A DNA stretch of 40,938 nucleotides, taken from an uncultured Silvanigrella sp. GTDB lineage: Bacteria > Bdellovibrionota_B > Oligoflexia > Silvanigrellales > Silvanigrellaceae. Shown here piece by piece: positions 17,362-24,723 of the stretch (position 1 is its first letter; each line of letters begins with the position of its first letter). Position numbers and translations under genes: made by a program. The stretch spans positions 1 to 40,938 of the forward strand of contig CAIZJW010000011.1 in the NCBI GenBank assembly GCA_903933385.1, in the 5' to 3' direction. The notes beneath the pieces were generated by a model, which saw only the letters and a program-made list of their open reading frames with translations, did no database searches and was not told the DNA's origin.

Positions 17362-17464
17362 ATTTCGCCTCGAGCTGTTTCTCGCGACAACTTCCCCCCG
17401 GGATGCAAAAACGTCTCATTCAGAGCTCTGAGTCTGCTCCGAAACAAACTTCAGCGGGCTCTGT
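17362..17464. other. Intergenic stretch upstream of candidate regulatory RNA
   Basis: No coding signal is seen. It contains the 12-bp palindrome TCAGAGCTCTGA (17420-17431) and a GGGATG at 17400. A clear -35/-10 pair was not found. Confidence 0.5.
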
Positions 17465-17697
17465 GGGTAGTTTTGCGACGCTCCAGGGACGGGGAAAAAC
17501 AGCCTCTATGCGCAGGAAGCGCTCTTGTGCCTTTGAGAAAGGTTCAGGACTGCCAGGATGGTCGATTCTCAGGAAGAGAATCTGCTTTGGGGAGGCGAGT
17601 TGATCGACTGCTTTGCGCGGAGCCCGCTTTGTTCTCTCGTTTGAACGAGTGAACTTTTAAAAACGCCAGGTCACGTTGTGGCTTGGCGCTTTTTTTT
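17465..17697 (+). ncRNA. Candidate CsrB/RsmZ-type CsrA-sequestering small RNA (novel)
   Basis: The non-coding stretch holds four CAGGA motifs within 62 nt: CAGGAAG (17513), CAGGACT (17545), CAGGATG (17554) and CAGGAAG (17570). Three match the CsrB repeat consensus CAGGA(U/A/C)G exactly. Two sit precisely in hairpin loops: GCGC-AGGAA-GCGC (17510-17522) and GATTCTC-AGGAA-GAGAATC (17564-17582, perfect 7-bp stem). The 17555 AGGAT lies in the loop of a short CC/GG stem. Further GGA triplets occur at 17487, 17493, 17591 and 17619. The RNA would end at the strong terminator 17664-17697. The 5' end is not defined. A 12-bp palindrome TCAGAGCTCTGA (17420-17431) upstream could be an activator site. It could instead be the 3' UTR of the upstream operon. 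CsrA itself is not in the window. Confidence 0.6.
17664..17697 (+). terminator. Strong bidirectional rho-independent terminator
   Basis: An 11-bp stem including two G-U pairs (17664-17674 with 17678-17688) closes the triloop GTT and is followed by C and eight T's. On the minus strand the same hairpin is followed by TTTTT (complement of the A's at 17659-17663), so it can also end the apt transcript. The T-run overlaps the apt stop codon at 17696-17698. Confidence 0.92.
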
Positions 17698-18232
17698 ACA
17701 AAGTGAGGAGTGAGTATACGCCTGCCTGAGGCGAAAGCTCTTGCAATGATTTTCGTCCGGCCAAAAAACTCAATTCAATCACGAAAGAAAAACCAGCTAC
17801 TGTTCCGCCATTGGCTTGAATCAGCCTGGCAACAGCTCCCGCCGTTCCACCCGTGGCAACCACGTCATCAACAACGAGATATCGAGCGCCCGGAACAATC
17901 GAGGCTTTTTGAATTTCAACATGATCAATACCGTATTCGAGGGTGTAGCTCTGTTTGAGAACTTCCCCTGGAAGCTTTCCAGACTTACGAGCTGGAATAA
18001 AGGGAACTCCTAATTCCGCTGCCAATGGCATTGCAAAAAGAAAACCACGACTTTCCATGCCCACAACATGTGTCGCCGAGCAGTCACCCGCATGTTCTGC
18101 CAAGTGCCTCAGCACCCTTTTAAAAACTGCAGGATTCGCGAGGAGTGGGCAAATGTCCTTGAAGACAATCCCGGGCTTAGGGAAATCGGGGTAGTCTTTT
18201 AGAACAGAGAGAAGCTCTTGTTGAATATTCAT
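17696..18232 (-). CDS. apt: Adenine phosphoribosyltransferase
   Basis: This 178-residue cytosolic enzyme salvages adenine to AMP using PRPP. Features: the N-terminal DYPDFPKPGIVFKDICPLL segment, MESRGFLFAMPLAAELGVPF with the adenine-binding part, RKSGKLPGEV, and the PRPP motif YLVVDDVVATGGTAGA near residue 125. Length fits the family (~180). ATG 18232 has GAAGGA upstream. It follows prfB by 89 bp on the same strand and ends inside the bidirectional terminator. Confidence 0.96.
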   Translation of the reverse strand: MNIQQELLSVLKDYPDFPKPGIVFKDICPLLANPAVFKRVLRHLAEHAGDCSATHVVGMESRGFLFAMPLAAELGVPFIPARKSGKLPGEVLKQSYTLEYGIDHVEIQKASIVPGARYLVVDDVVATGGTAGAVARLIQANGGTVAGFSFVIELSFLAGRKSLQELSPQAGVYSLLTL

Positions 18233-18321
18233 CGAAAGAAGTCCTTCAGAGACATCGGCGTTCCATGCTCAATGGCAAAAGCCCGCAGTTAAACCTAAAA
18301 TCGCTCAAATTTTAAACCCGT

Positions 18322-19462
18322 TCATTCATCATCATCGACGTTGCCGCCTTTTCCTTTGAAGCTTCCGGCAGCTGACTGCCTCAAATACTCAAGTGAAAAT
18401 TCGGCGATTTCGCCATCGAGAACCTTTTGAGGGTCCGAAGATTGGCAAAGCGTGCGGGTGTCTTTCACAAGTTTATAGGGATGCAGAACATAAGAACGAA
18501 TCTGTGAACCGAATGCATTGTCCATTTTTGAGTCTTCAATGGCACGGCTCTCAGCTGTCCGTTTGTTGATTTCAACTTCGTACAGTTTGGCTTTGAGGAG
18601 CTTCATACAGGTTTCACGGTTCTGGATTTGGCTGCGCTGGCTCTGCGACTGAACAACAATGCCCGACGGCATGTGAGTGATACGCACTGCGGAATCGGTT
18701 CGGTTCACGTGCTGACCGCCAGCGCCACCTGCGCGGTAGGTGTCCACGCGCAGATCACTTTCTTTCACTTCAATATTAATATCATCATCGACCACAGGGC
18801 TCACGAACACTGAGCAGAACGACGTATGCCGGCGCGCGTTTGAGTCGTAGGGTGAAATTCGAACCAGACGGTGAACACCTATTTCAGATTTCAGCAGACC
18901 ATATGCAAAGTCACCATCGACAGTGATGGTTGCGTTGCGGATGCCAGCACCTTCACCTTCGAGTTCGTCTACGACTTGTGCTTTCCATTTGCGGATATCA
19001 CAATGACGAAGGATCATACGCATAACCATCATTGCCCAATCGCAGGCTTCAGTTCCTCCTGCGCCAGCGTTGATTTGAACGATGGCTGAGTTCTTGTCGG
19101 TTTCACCTGAAAGAAGACGTTGTGTTTCGAGGTCTGTTACTTTGGCATCAAGTTCCGAGAGCGCGAGTTCCGCTTCTCTGTCCGAAGCTTCATCGCCGCC
19201 TTCAGCAAATTCAATGAGGACAAGAACATCGTCAGCCATCCGTTGAATGAGAGCCACGTTCTCGAATCCATCTTCGAGCGCTTTTTTCTCTTTCAACATC
19301 TTTGAAGATTTGCGCCGATCGTTCCAGAAATTTGGATCACTGAGGCTTTCTGCATCAATCTCCAACATCCGTTTGCGCCTTAGAGGCGTGTCAAAGCGAC
19401 CTCCGGATCGGTTCGTATTTTCCAATAATCTCTTGAACTCTATTTCTTTGTAATTCGCTCAT
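18322..19462 (-). CDS. prfB: Peptide chain release factor 2, with programmed +1 frameshift
   Basis: RF2 releases finished proteins at UGA and UAA codons. The gene is in two frames. A short first frame starts at ATG 19462 (GAGGTG upstream) and encodes 23 residues ending ...IRRSL before an in-frame TGA at 19391-19393. A +1 shift on CTT-TGA-C then continues at 19392 for 356 more residues, giving about 379 in total. The GGQ catalytic motif is in AGGAGGQHVNRTDSAVRI. The stop-codon recognition tripeptide reads SPY (18847-18855) where most RF2s have SPF. Frameshifting needs a slow stop at UGA, so the protein limits its own synthesis. An ATG inside the second frame (19425) would be a misannotated start. 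It lies 47 bp downstream of the aminotransferase gene. Confidence 0.97.
19390..19405 (-). promoter_or_regulatory. prfB programmed +1 frameshift site
   Basis: The minus strand reads CGGAGGTCGCTTTGAC. An internal Shine-Dalgarno-like CGGAGG lies three bases before the slippery CTT, followed by the UGA stop and C. Same layout as the E. coli site (AGGGGG-TAT-CTT-TGA-C). Confidence 0.96.
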
Positions 19463-19509
19463 TTCACACCTCTGTACACAAACGGATTTTGAGTAATGTT
19501 TTTATAAAT

Positions 19510-20664
19510 TTAAGACAAGCGGTTCCGAACCATAACCGTAAGCATTTCTTTGAACAAACCTGGTTGGAGACCAAACCCTATGCGAAACCCAGATGAGAAT
19601 TGAGAGGGAAACAAAAAAGAGTCCCCAAAGGATGACAATGGAAGCAGAAATATCTCGTTTTTTCGAAGAGTTAAGAAAATATCCCGTTCTGAACTTGGAT
19701 GCCTCGAAAAAAGGCAAGAAACGAGCCCGCCACAGGGAGAAGCACCAAACCAACTCTCTTGGCTCTTTATCCACTTTTCAAAGGTCTCTTTATTCAGAAG
19801 CCACTCGCGATGAAGCGGGGCGAAAAACGAATTATTCCTTTCAAGACTCTGCAAAAACCACAGAGCTAATATCTGCGACAATGGATTCACGGTGTGTGTC
19901 AGGTAGTTTTTTTCACTCTGCATGGCGCGCAAAGTTTCAGAATCCCCCACACACCACCCAATGCGCAGACCCGGCGTTCCGGTGCATTTGATGAAACTAC
20001 CTGTGACAAAACGACCAGGCCTATAAAGGGTTTTACCGGCGTCGGGATTCAGACCACTCAGAAATCGATAGTGTTCATCACCGACAACGATACATCCCAC
20101 TGATTCGGCAGCCTCAATCAGGCAACCCATCTCAAAATCATCAAATACCAAACCCGAGGGATTATGCGGGTGATTCAAGATAAAAACATCTGGCCTCTCA
20201 GAACGCAGGAGCTCACACCAATGCTTTAAATCAGCATTCGGAATTCCGTGTTCATCCCAATGCACCGATAGGGGAAGAATTTGCGCGCCCAGTGATTTGG
20301 GGATTTCTGTCAGAAGCTGGAAAGCAGGAGTGAGAACCGCAACCTTCTTAGGCTTCAGTTGCCTCAAAAGCAGTAAAATAGCTTCGCTTGTGCCTGTGGT
20401 AATTAGAATATTTTCGAGCGATGAGCCCGGATGCAGGGATGCTACGGCAACACGAAGTTCATCCATGCCCATGTTCGGTGCATCACAGAGCATCACCTCT
20501 GCTAGAGCCTCACCTAAGCTGAAAGAAAAATCGGGCTGCAACCCAGCGAGAAACGATGCGAGGTTTTGCGAGCGATGCCCAGACTCTCCTGCGTTAAAAC
20601 GGGCTGAGAAGCGATGCTTTTCAAGCCAATCTTCCATGAGAAATTCTGAGAGGGTTGCTTTCAC
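19510..20664 (-). CDS. PLP-dependent aminotransferase, class I/II
   Basis: This 384-residue fold-type I PLP enzyme has FNAGESGH near the start, ITTGTSEAILLLL for cofactor phosphate contact (about 88-100), NHPHNPSG (164-171), GDEHYR with D196 and Y199, and the Schiff-base lysine K226 in GSFIKCTGTPGLRIGW, with the substrate-carboxylate-binding Arg expected near the C-terminus. It looks closest to the histidinol-phosphate/threonine-phosphate-decarboxylase-like or general MalY-like groups, but substrate cannot be told. The GTG start at 20664 overlaps the mqnC stop in GTGA, showing translational coupling to the menaquinone genes. That could mean a role in making or recycling a futalosine-pathway metabolite, or simple operon economy. 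The AT-to-prfB gap is 47 bp. Confidence 0.85.
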   Translation of the reverse strand: MKATLSEFLMEDWLEKHRFSARFNAGESGHRSQNLASFLAGLQPDFSFSLGEALAEVMLCDAPNMGMDELRVAVASLHPGSSLENILITTGTSEAILLLLRQLKPKKVAVLTPAFQLLTEIPKSLGAQILPLSVHWDEHGIPNADLKHWCELLRSERPDVFILNHPHNPSGLVFDDFEMGCLIEAAESVGCIVVGDEHYRFLSGLNPDAGKTLYRPGRFVTGSFIKCTGTPGLRIGWCVGDSETLRAMQSEKNYLTHTVNPLSQILALWFLQSLERNNSFFAPLHREWLLNKETFEKWIKSQESWFGASPCGGLVSCLFSRHPSSERDIFLTLRKNEIFLLPLSSFGDSFLFPSQFSSGFRIGFGLQPGLFKEMLTVMVRNRLS

Positions 20665-22010
20665 TGAACCTTGGTCTCTGGGTACTCGGCAAGAATGTTG
20701 TAGTAAGTATCGCGTTGCACAGGAACAAATCCCGAACGACGGATGAGTTCAATCATGTTATTGCGATCGAGAGTGTAGGACGTACCAGCTGCGCTCACGA
20801 CGTTCTCTTCAATCATAATAGAGCCCATATCGTTGGCACCATAATGTAAAGAAATTTGGCCTATTTTCGGACCCATCGTGACCCAACTTCCCTGAATGTT
20901 CGGAATGTTGTCCATCATAAGACGACTGACTGCCAACACACGTAAATACTCAGCGCCCGTGGTGGGCTGCATGTCAGGGTTCTTCTTCGCAAGCTCGGTA
21001 TTTTCTCCCTGGAAAGTCCAGAGGATAAAAGCGTAAAAACCATGGGTTTCATCTTGGGCTTCACGAATTCGCAAAATATGCTCAATGATGTGTTTGCGCT
21101 CTTCAAGTGCTCCGAACATCATCGTTGCCGTTGTAGGCAAATCAGCCTTGTGAGCGGTTTGCATTACCTTAATCCAGCGGTGGCTGTGACGCTTCACCGG
21201 ACTCTGCTCCAAACGAATTTCATCAGAGAGAATTTCAGCCCCAGCTCCAGGAATGGAATCGAGACCAGCAGACTTCAATCGCTCTAAAGTTTCCTCAAGA
21301 GTCAAGCGCGACACCTGCGCTATACCTTCAATCTCAATCACCGACAGCGCGTGAAGATGAATTTTATAGCGCTCTTTTATACTGCGAAAAAGATCTTCAT
21401 AATATTCGATTTTGAGGTGTGGATTCACGCCACCCTGCATCAGAGTACCAGTTCCGCCGACTTCAAGCGTTTCTTCGATCTTCTTATAAATTTCTTCTTT
21501 AGGAAGAACGTAAGAATCGTTTTCGTGTCCTCGACGATAGAAGGCGCAAAAATCGCAACCAATTCTGCAAATATTTGTGTAGTTTATGTTTCGATCGAGA
21601 AGGAACGAAACCTTTCCAGTGGGATGAAAACGCTCCTTGGCCCGAGTTGCCAACCAACCTAGTAAGTTTAAATCCCCAAAATCGAGAAGCTTTTGGCCTT
21701 GTTCAGCGCTCAGGCGAGCGCCGTGAAACGCCGTCGAGTACGCTGACTTCAATTCAGCATCTGTTGTTTTTTCAATGGCATCGAGCATTAGCGCATCATG
21801 AACTTTAGTGGGGCGTTCAGTTGCTGCAACTATGCTCTGACGGAGAGTGTCACGGGCGTTGATTTCACTGAGCAACGGCGCTTCCTGAAAGCCAGGTGCC
21901 ATCGGCAGAGTGCTTTGGTTTATTGTTTTCTCAAAATCACGCTGGGGCGTTTTCTTTTCGCAATTCAGTGCATAAGGATTTTTGTTATTGGTTATGGAAG
22001 CGTCGATCAT
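20661..22010 (-). CDS. mqnC: Cyclic dehypoxanthine futalosine synthase
   Basis: This 449-residue radical SAM enzyme closes the ring of dehypoxanthine futalosine in the futalosine route to menaquinone. The cluster motif is C148-x3-C152-x2-C155 in TNICRIGCDFCAFYR. MqnC-specific stretches follow: GTGTLMQGGVNPHL, GLDSIPGAGAEILSD, TTATMMFGALEERKH, HGFYAFILWTFQGENTEL and LHYGANDMGS. The N-terminus before the radical SAM domain has about 80 extra residues, the first 45 of which are polar and probably disordered. The start at 22010 overlaps the mqnE stop by ATGA, so the two are translationally coupled. Confidence 0.95.
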   Translation of the reverse strand: MIDASITNNKNPYALNCEKKTPQRDFEKTINQSTLPMAPGFQEAPLLSEINARDTLRQSIVAATERPTKVHDALMLDAIEKTTDAELKSAYSTAFHGARLSAEQGQKLLDFGDLNLLGWLATRAKERFHPTGKVSFLLDRNINYTNICRIGCDFCAFYRRGHENDSYVLPKEEIYKKIEETLEVGGTGTLMQGGVNPHLKIEYYEDLFRSIKERYKIHLHALSVIEIEGIAQVSRLTLEETLERLKSAGLDSIPGAGAEILSDEIRLEQSPVKRHSHRWIKVMQTAHKADLPTTATMMFGALEERKHIIEHILRIREAQDETHGFYAFILWTFQGENTELAKKNPDMQPTTGAEYLRVLAVSRLMMDNIPNIQGSWVTMGPKIGQISLHYGANDMGSIMIEENVVSAAGTSYTLDRNNMIELIRRSGFVPVQRDTYYNILAEYPETKVQ

Positions 22011-23194
22011 TGAATGATGTCCTCCGCTGGATTTTCATAACGACGGATGGGTTCATAGACGGTGGACCGCTCAACAGGAATGCGATCCGCGTCACGAATC
22101 ACTCTAAGGATTTTGCTTTTAGCCATCGCCATTCCTGCACGACTTCCAGCCATGTTGGCGATCTTTTCCTCGACAACGGTACCATCCAAATCATTGGCGC
22201 CAAAGTGCAAAGCCGTTTGTGCCACACGATCCCCAGTCATGACCCAATAGCTCTTAATATGTCGGAAGTTGTCGAGCATCAGGCGACCAATTGCGATCGT
22301 TTTGAGATCGTCGACTCCATAGGTGTGTCGAGTGATTCCCAGCTCGTTGTTTTCAGGTTGAAAAGCCAATGGAATAAAAACATTGAAGCCAGAGGTTTCA
22401 TCTTGAAGCGCTCGCAAACGCATCATGTGGTCGATACGCGCCTCAACATCTTCGATGTGACCATAAAGCATGGTGCAATTGGAGCGCAGGCCCATTCTGT
22501 GTGCCGTGCGATGAATATCCAGCCAACCATCGCCAGTCAGTTTTGTGTCGCAGATTTTTTCTCGAACGTATGGGGTGAAAATCTCAGCTCCGCCACCTGG
22601 CAAACTACCGAGACCAGCCTCACGAAGTTCTGTCAAAACCTCTGCAATGGTTTTGCGCTCTTTGCGAGCAAGCCAATCAAGTTCTACGGCTGTGAAAGCC
22701 TTCACATGAAGCTGAGGCGCAGTTTCTTTAACAGTGCGAATAATGCTCGTGTAGTTAGAAAGTTTCCAGCGAGGATGCAATCCGCCCACCATGTGTACTT
22801 CGGTTGCTCCAGATTCAGCTGCAACCCTCGCTTTATGAGCGATTTCGTCTTCAGAGTAAGCATATGCTCCCTCTTCGCCTGGCTTTCGTGAAAATGCGCA
22901 GAACTTGCATGAGAGTGCACAAATATTGGTTGGGTTGATATGTCGGTTGACGTTAAAAAAAACGTCTCGCCCGTTTTTGCGGTTATTCATTTCGTTGGCA
23001 ACCGCACCAAGCTCAACGAGATCTGGTGAATGATACAAATTCACACCATCTTCGAAACTCAATCGTTCACCGCGGAGTGCTTTACTCAATGCGGTTTGAA
23101 CTGCACCGTAAGTCACTTGAACCTGCGGATGCGTTCGTTCGCCGAGAGGTGAGGTGGTGGGTAGATGCGATGAGTTGCAAGTCACCGATTCCAT
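22007..23194 (-). CDS. mqnE: Aminofutalosine synthase
   Basis: This 395-residue radical SAM enzyme joins 3-[(1-carboxyvinyl)oxy]benzoate and SAM to make aminodeoxyfutalosine, the second step of the futalosine menaquinone pathway. The cluster motif is C92-x3-C96-x2-C99 in NICALSCKFCAFSRKPGE. Further family strings are VHMVGGLHPRW, LPGGGAEIF, TMLYGHIE, FIPLAFQPENN, and LHFGANDLDGTVVEEKI. ATG 23194 has AGGAAAGGG upstream. It heads a minus-strand unit mqnE-mqnC-aminotransferase-prfB-apt. MqnA, MqnB and MqnD are not in this window. Confidence 0.96.
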   Translation of the reverse strand: MESVTCNSSHLPTTSPLGERTHPQVQVTYGAVQTALSKALRGERLSFEDGVNLYHSPDLVELGAVANEMNNRKNGRDVFFNVNRHINPTNICALSCKFCAFSRKPGEEGAYAYSEDEIAHKARVAAESGATEVHMVGGLHPRWKLSNYTSIIRTVKETAPQLHVKAFTAVELDWLARKERKTIAEVLTELREAGLGSLPGGGAEIFTPYVREKICDTKLTGDGWLDIHRTAHRMGLRSNCTMLYGHIEDVEARIDHMMRLRALQDETSGFNVFIPLAFQPENNELGITRHTYGVDDLKTIAIGRLMLDNFRHIKSYWVMTGDRVAQTALHFGANDLDGTVVEEKIANMAGSRAGMAMAKSKILRVIRDADRIPVERSTVYEPIRRYENPAEDIIQ

Positions 23195-23255
23195 GGGAAC
23201 CCTTTCCTATGAATTTGCCAACATGACTGATAGCATCCTTTTTCGAGCCCTCAAA

Positions 23256-23293
23256 TGGGATTGACCACCGTCAATAATTTCGTGGGATTGACC
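23256..23293. repeat. Direct repeat in divergent mqnE/tatA promoter region
   Basis: TGGGATTGACC occurs at 23256-23266 and 23283-23293, 27 bp start to start. Each copy contains TTGACC, a good -35 match. The second copy has TATTAA 14 bp downstream (short spacing). It may be tandem promoters or a regulator site shared by the divergent operons. Confidence 0.5.
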
Positions 23294-23365
23294 TCAGAGT
23301 TCGGCCCTATTAAGCCGATATGCGCTCAACGGTTCTGGAATGCGTCCTAGTTTAGGAGTGCGGGT

Positions 23366-23668
23366 ATGGCAAATATTGGATTTACTGAGCTTTTAGTTAT
23401 TCTCGCTATCGCTTTGTTGCTTTTCGGCAATCGTCTTCCAAACGTTGGGAAGGCTCTGGGAGAAGGCATTCGAAACTTCAAAAAGGGCCTCGATGGCAGC
23501 GAAGATGAGAGTAAAAACGCTCAACAAACCGCCTCGCAGCAAGCGGTATCTCAGCCACAAGCTGTCAACGCACAGGCCATGCAACCCAACTCCCTGCAAA
23601 GCGCACAAAGCCAACAGCAGGCCAAGGTTGATTACGTCGATGTTGAACATCGCGATCCCAACAAATGA
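23366..23668 (+). CDS. tatA: Sec-independent protein translocase subunit TatA
   Basis: This 100-residue TatA-family protein forms the translocation element for folded proteins carrying twin-arginine signals. It has the N-terminal membrane helix ([16 protein letters not shown]), the conserved FG hinge, and the amphipathic helix [21 protein letters not shown]. The polar tail is glutamine-rich. ATG 23366 has TAGGAG upstream. TatB and TatC are not adjacent. Its stop overlaps the start of the first ArsA-like ATPase (ATGA). Confidence 0.93.
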   Translation: MANIGFTELLVILAIALLLFGNRLPNVGKALGEGIRNFKKGLDGSEDESKNAQQTASQQAVSQPQAVNAQAMQPNSLQSAQSQQQAKVDYVDVEHRDPNK

Positions 23669-24723
23669 CATCGTCAGCCAATCTCGCTGAACAGATACCG
23701 CAGCGATTGGTATTTTTTCTGGGCAAGGGCGGGGTGGGAAGAACCACTCTCGCAACATCCTTTGCTCAGTCGTGTGCTTTGCGTGGTGAAAAAACACTCA
23801 TTGTTCAATGGGCGCTCCAGGACTCAGTGTCCCTTTTGTTTTCTCGTCCGACCGCAGGCCATGACTCCGAACAGATCTCAAACAACCTTTGGACGATGAA
23901 TTTCTCGACCGATGAAGCGATCCGCGAGTATTTCATCGACCACCTAAAGCTCAAACTCATCTACAATTTGGTGATCGAAAACAAACACGTCCAAAGGCTG
24001 ATTCATGCTGCGCCCGGCGTGCAGGAATTGTTTTTTCTTGGACGACTCTTTTGGTTGGTTTGTCTTTCCGAAGAGATCCGCGGCACGCGCTTCGATCGTG
24101 TGATTGTCGATGCTCAGGCAACGGGCCACGGTGTCTCATTGTTCACAATTGCTCCCACTATTGCACAATTTGGCATGACAGGTCCTTTGGCCAGCGAATG
24201 CGACCGGGTTGCCAAAATGATTGCCGATCCAAAACTTGTTGGGGTCGCTCTCGTAACACTTCCAGAAGAATTGCCCGTTGAAGAGACGTTGGAATTTTTG
24301 CCTCGTTTGAGTCACGATCTTGGGCGCGATCCCAATGCAATGTTCATCAACCGCTCTATTGCTCCATTCATCGAAAAAAATCCCCTTTCCATGGATTCAA
24401 AGCACGTGATGGACATCTGGCAAAGCCATCTCAAAACGCCAGAGGCAATGCGCGCGCTTTCAGTTCTCCACCGAGATCTTTGTAAGCGCCAGCACTTCGA
24501 AGAGTTCTTGCGCAAAGAACTCAACAACCGCCGGCTGAGTATCCCAATCACATCGGTTCCGGACATCGGTTTGTCGGACCCAGAAGCGGGTGCTCCCGCC
24601 GTATTGCGTGGTGTCACTGATTGGCTCGTCGATGGTAACGACTCCGTTCTAGAGATGCATCAACAACACGCCTCGCCGAGTTGGCATTCAAACGACTTTG
24701 AAATCAGCGAGGATCAGCGTTGA
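23665..24723 (+). CDS. ArsA-family ATPase, first of a pair, P-loop lysine replaced by arginine
   Basis: This 352-residue SIMIBI-class ATPase is related to ArsA/Get3. The deviant Walker A is at residues 20-28 as GKGGVGRTT: the signature lysine (K21) that reaches across a dimer is kept, but the P-loop lysine is arginine (R26, codon AGA). The switch I motif usually reading DPAHS is not recognisable (VQWALQDS), and switch II is VDAQATGH instead of DTAPTGH. It probably binds nucleotide poorly and serves as the non-catalytic partner of the next gene product. No metal-binding cysteines typical of arsenite pumps are seen. Start overlaps tatA by 4 nt and its stop abuts the second ATPase. Confidence 0.85.
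   Translation: MTSSANLAEQIPQRLVFFLGKGGVGRTTLATSFAQSCALRGEKTLIVQWALQDSVSLLFSRPTAGHDSEQISNNLWTMNFSTDEAIREYFIDHLKLKLIYNLVIENKHVQRLIHAAPGVQELFFLGRLFWLVCLSEEIRGTRFDRVIVDAQATGHGVSLFTIAPTIAQFGMTGPLASECDRVAKMIADPKLVGVALVTLPEELPVEETLEFLPRLSHDLGRDPNAMFINRSIAPFIEKNPLSMDSKHVMDIWQSHLKTPEAMRALSVLHRDLCKRQHFEEFLRKELNNRRLSIPITSVPDIGLSDPEAGAPAVLRGVTDWLVDGNDSVLEMHQQHASPSWHSNDFEISEDQR

Noticed and set aside
17301-17603. 100-codon plus-strand frame across the end of the methyltransferase gene
   Set aside because: It overlaps a well-supported gene in another frame, has a Ser/Lys/Arg-rich composition without domains, and covers the hairpins with CAGGA loops, which explain the stretch better.
19247-19453. Small plus-strand frame over the start of prfB
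   Set aside because: It is antisense to the RF2 coding region and frameshift site; no ribosome site or domain.
21896-22891. 331-codon plus-strand frame opposite mqnE/mqnC
   Set aside because: It is long, but antisense to two radical SAM genes with full motifs; its translation has no recognisable domain and the composition of a shadow frame.
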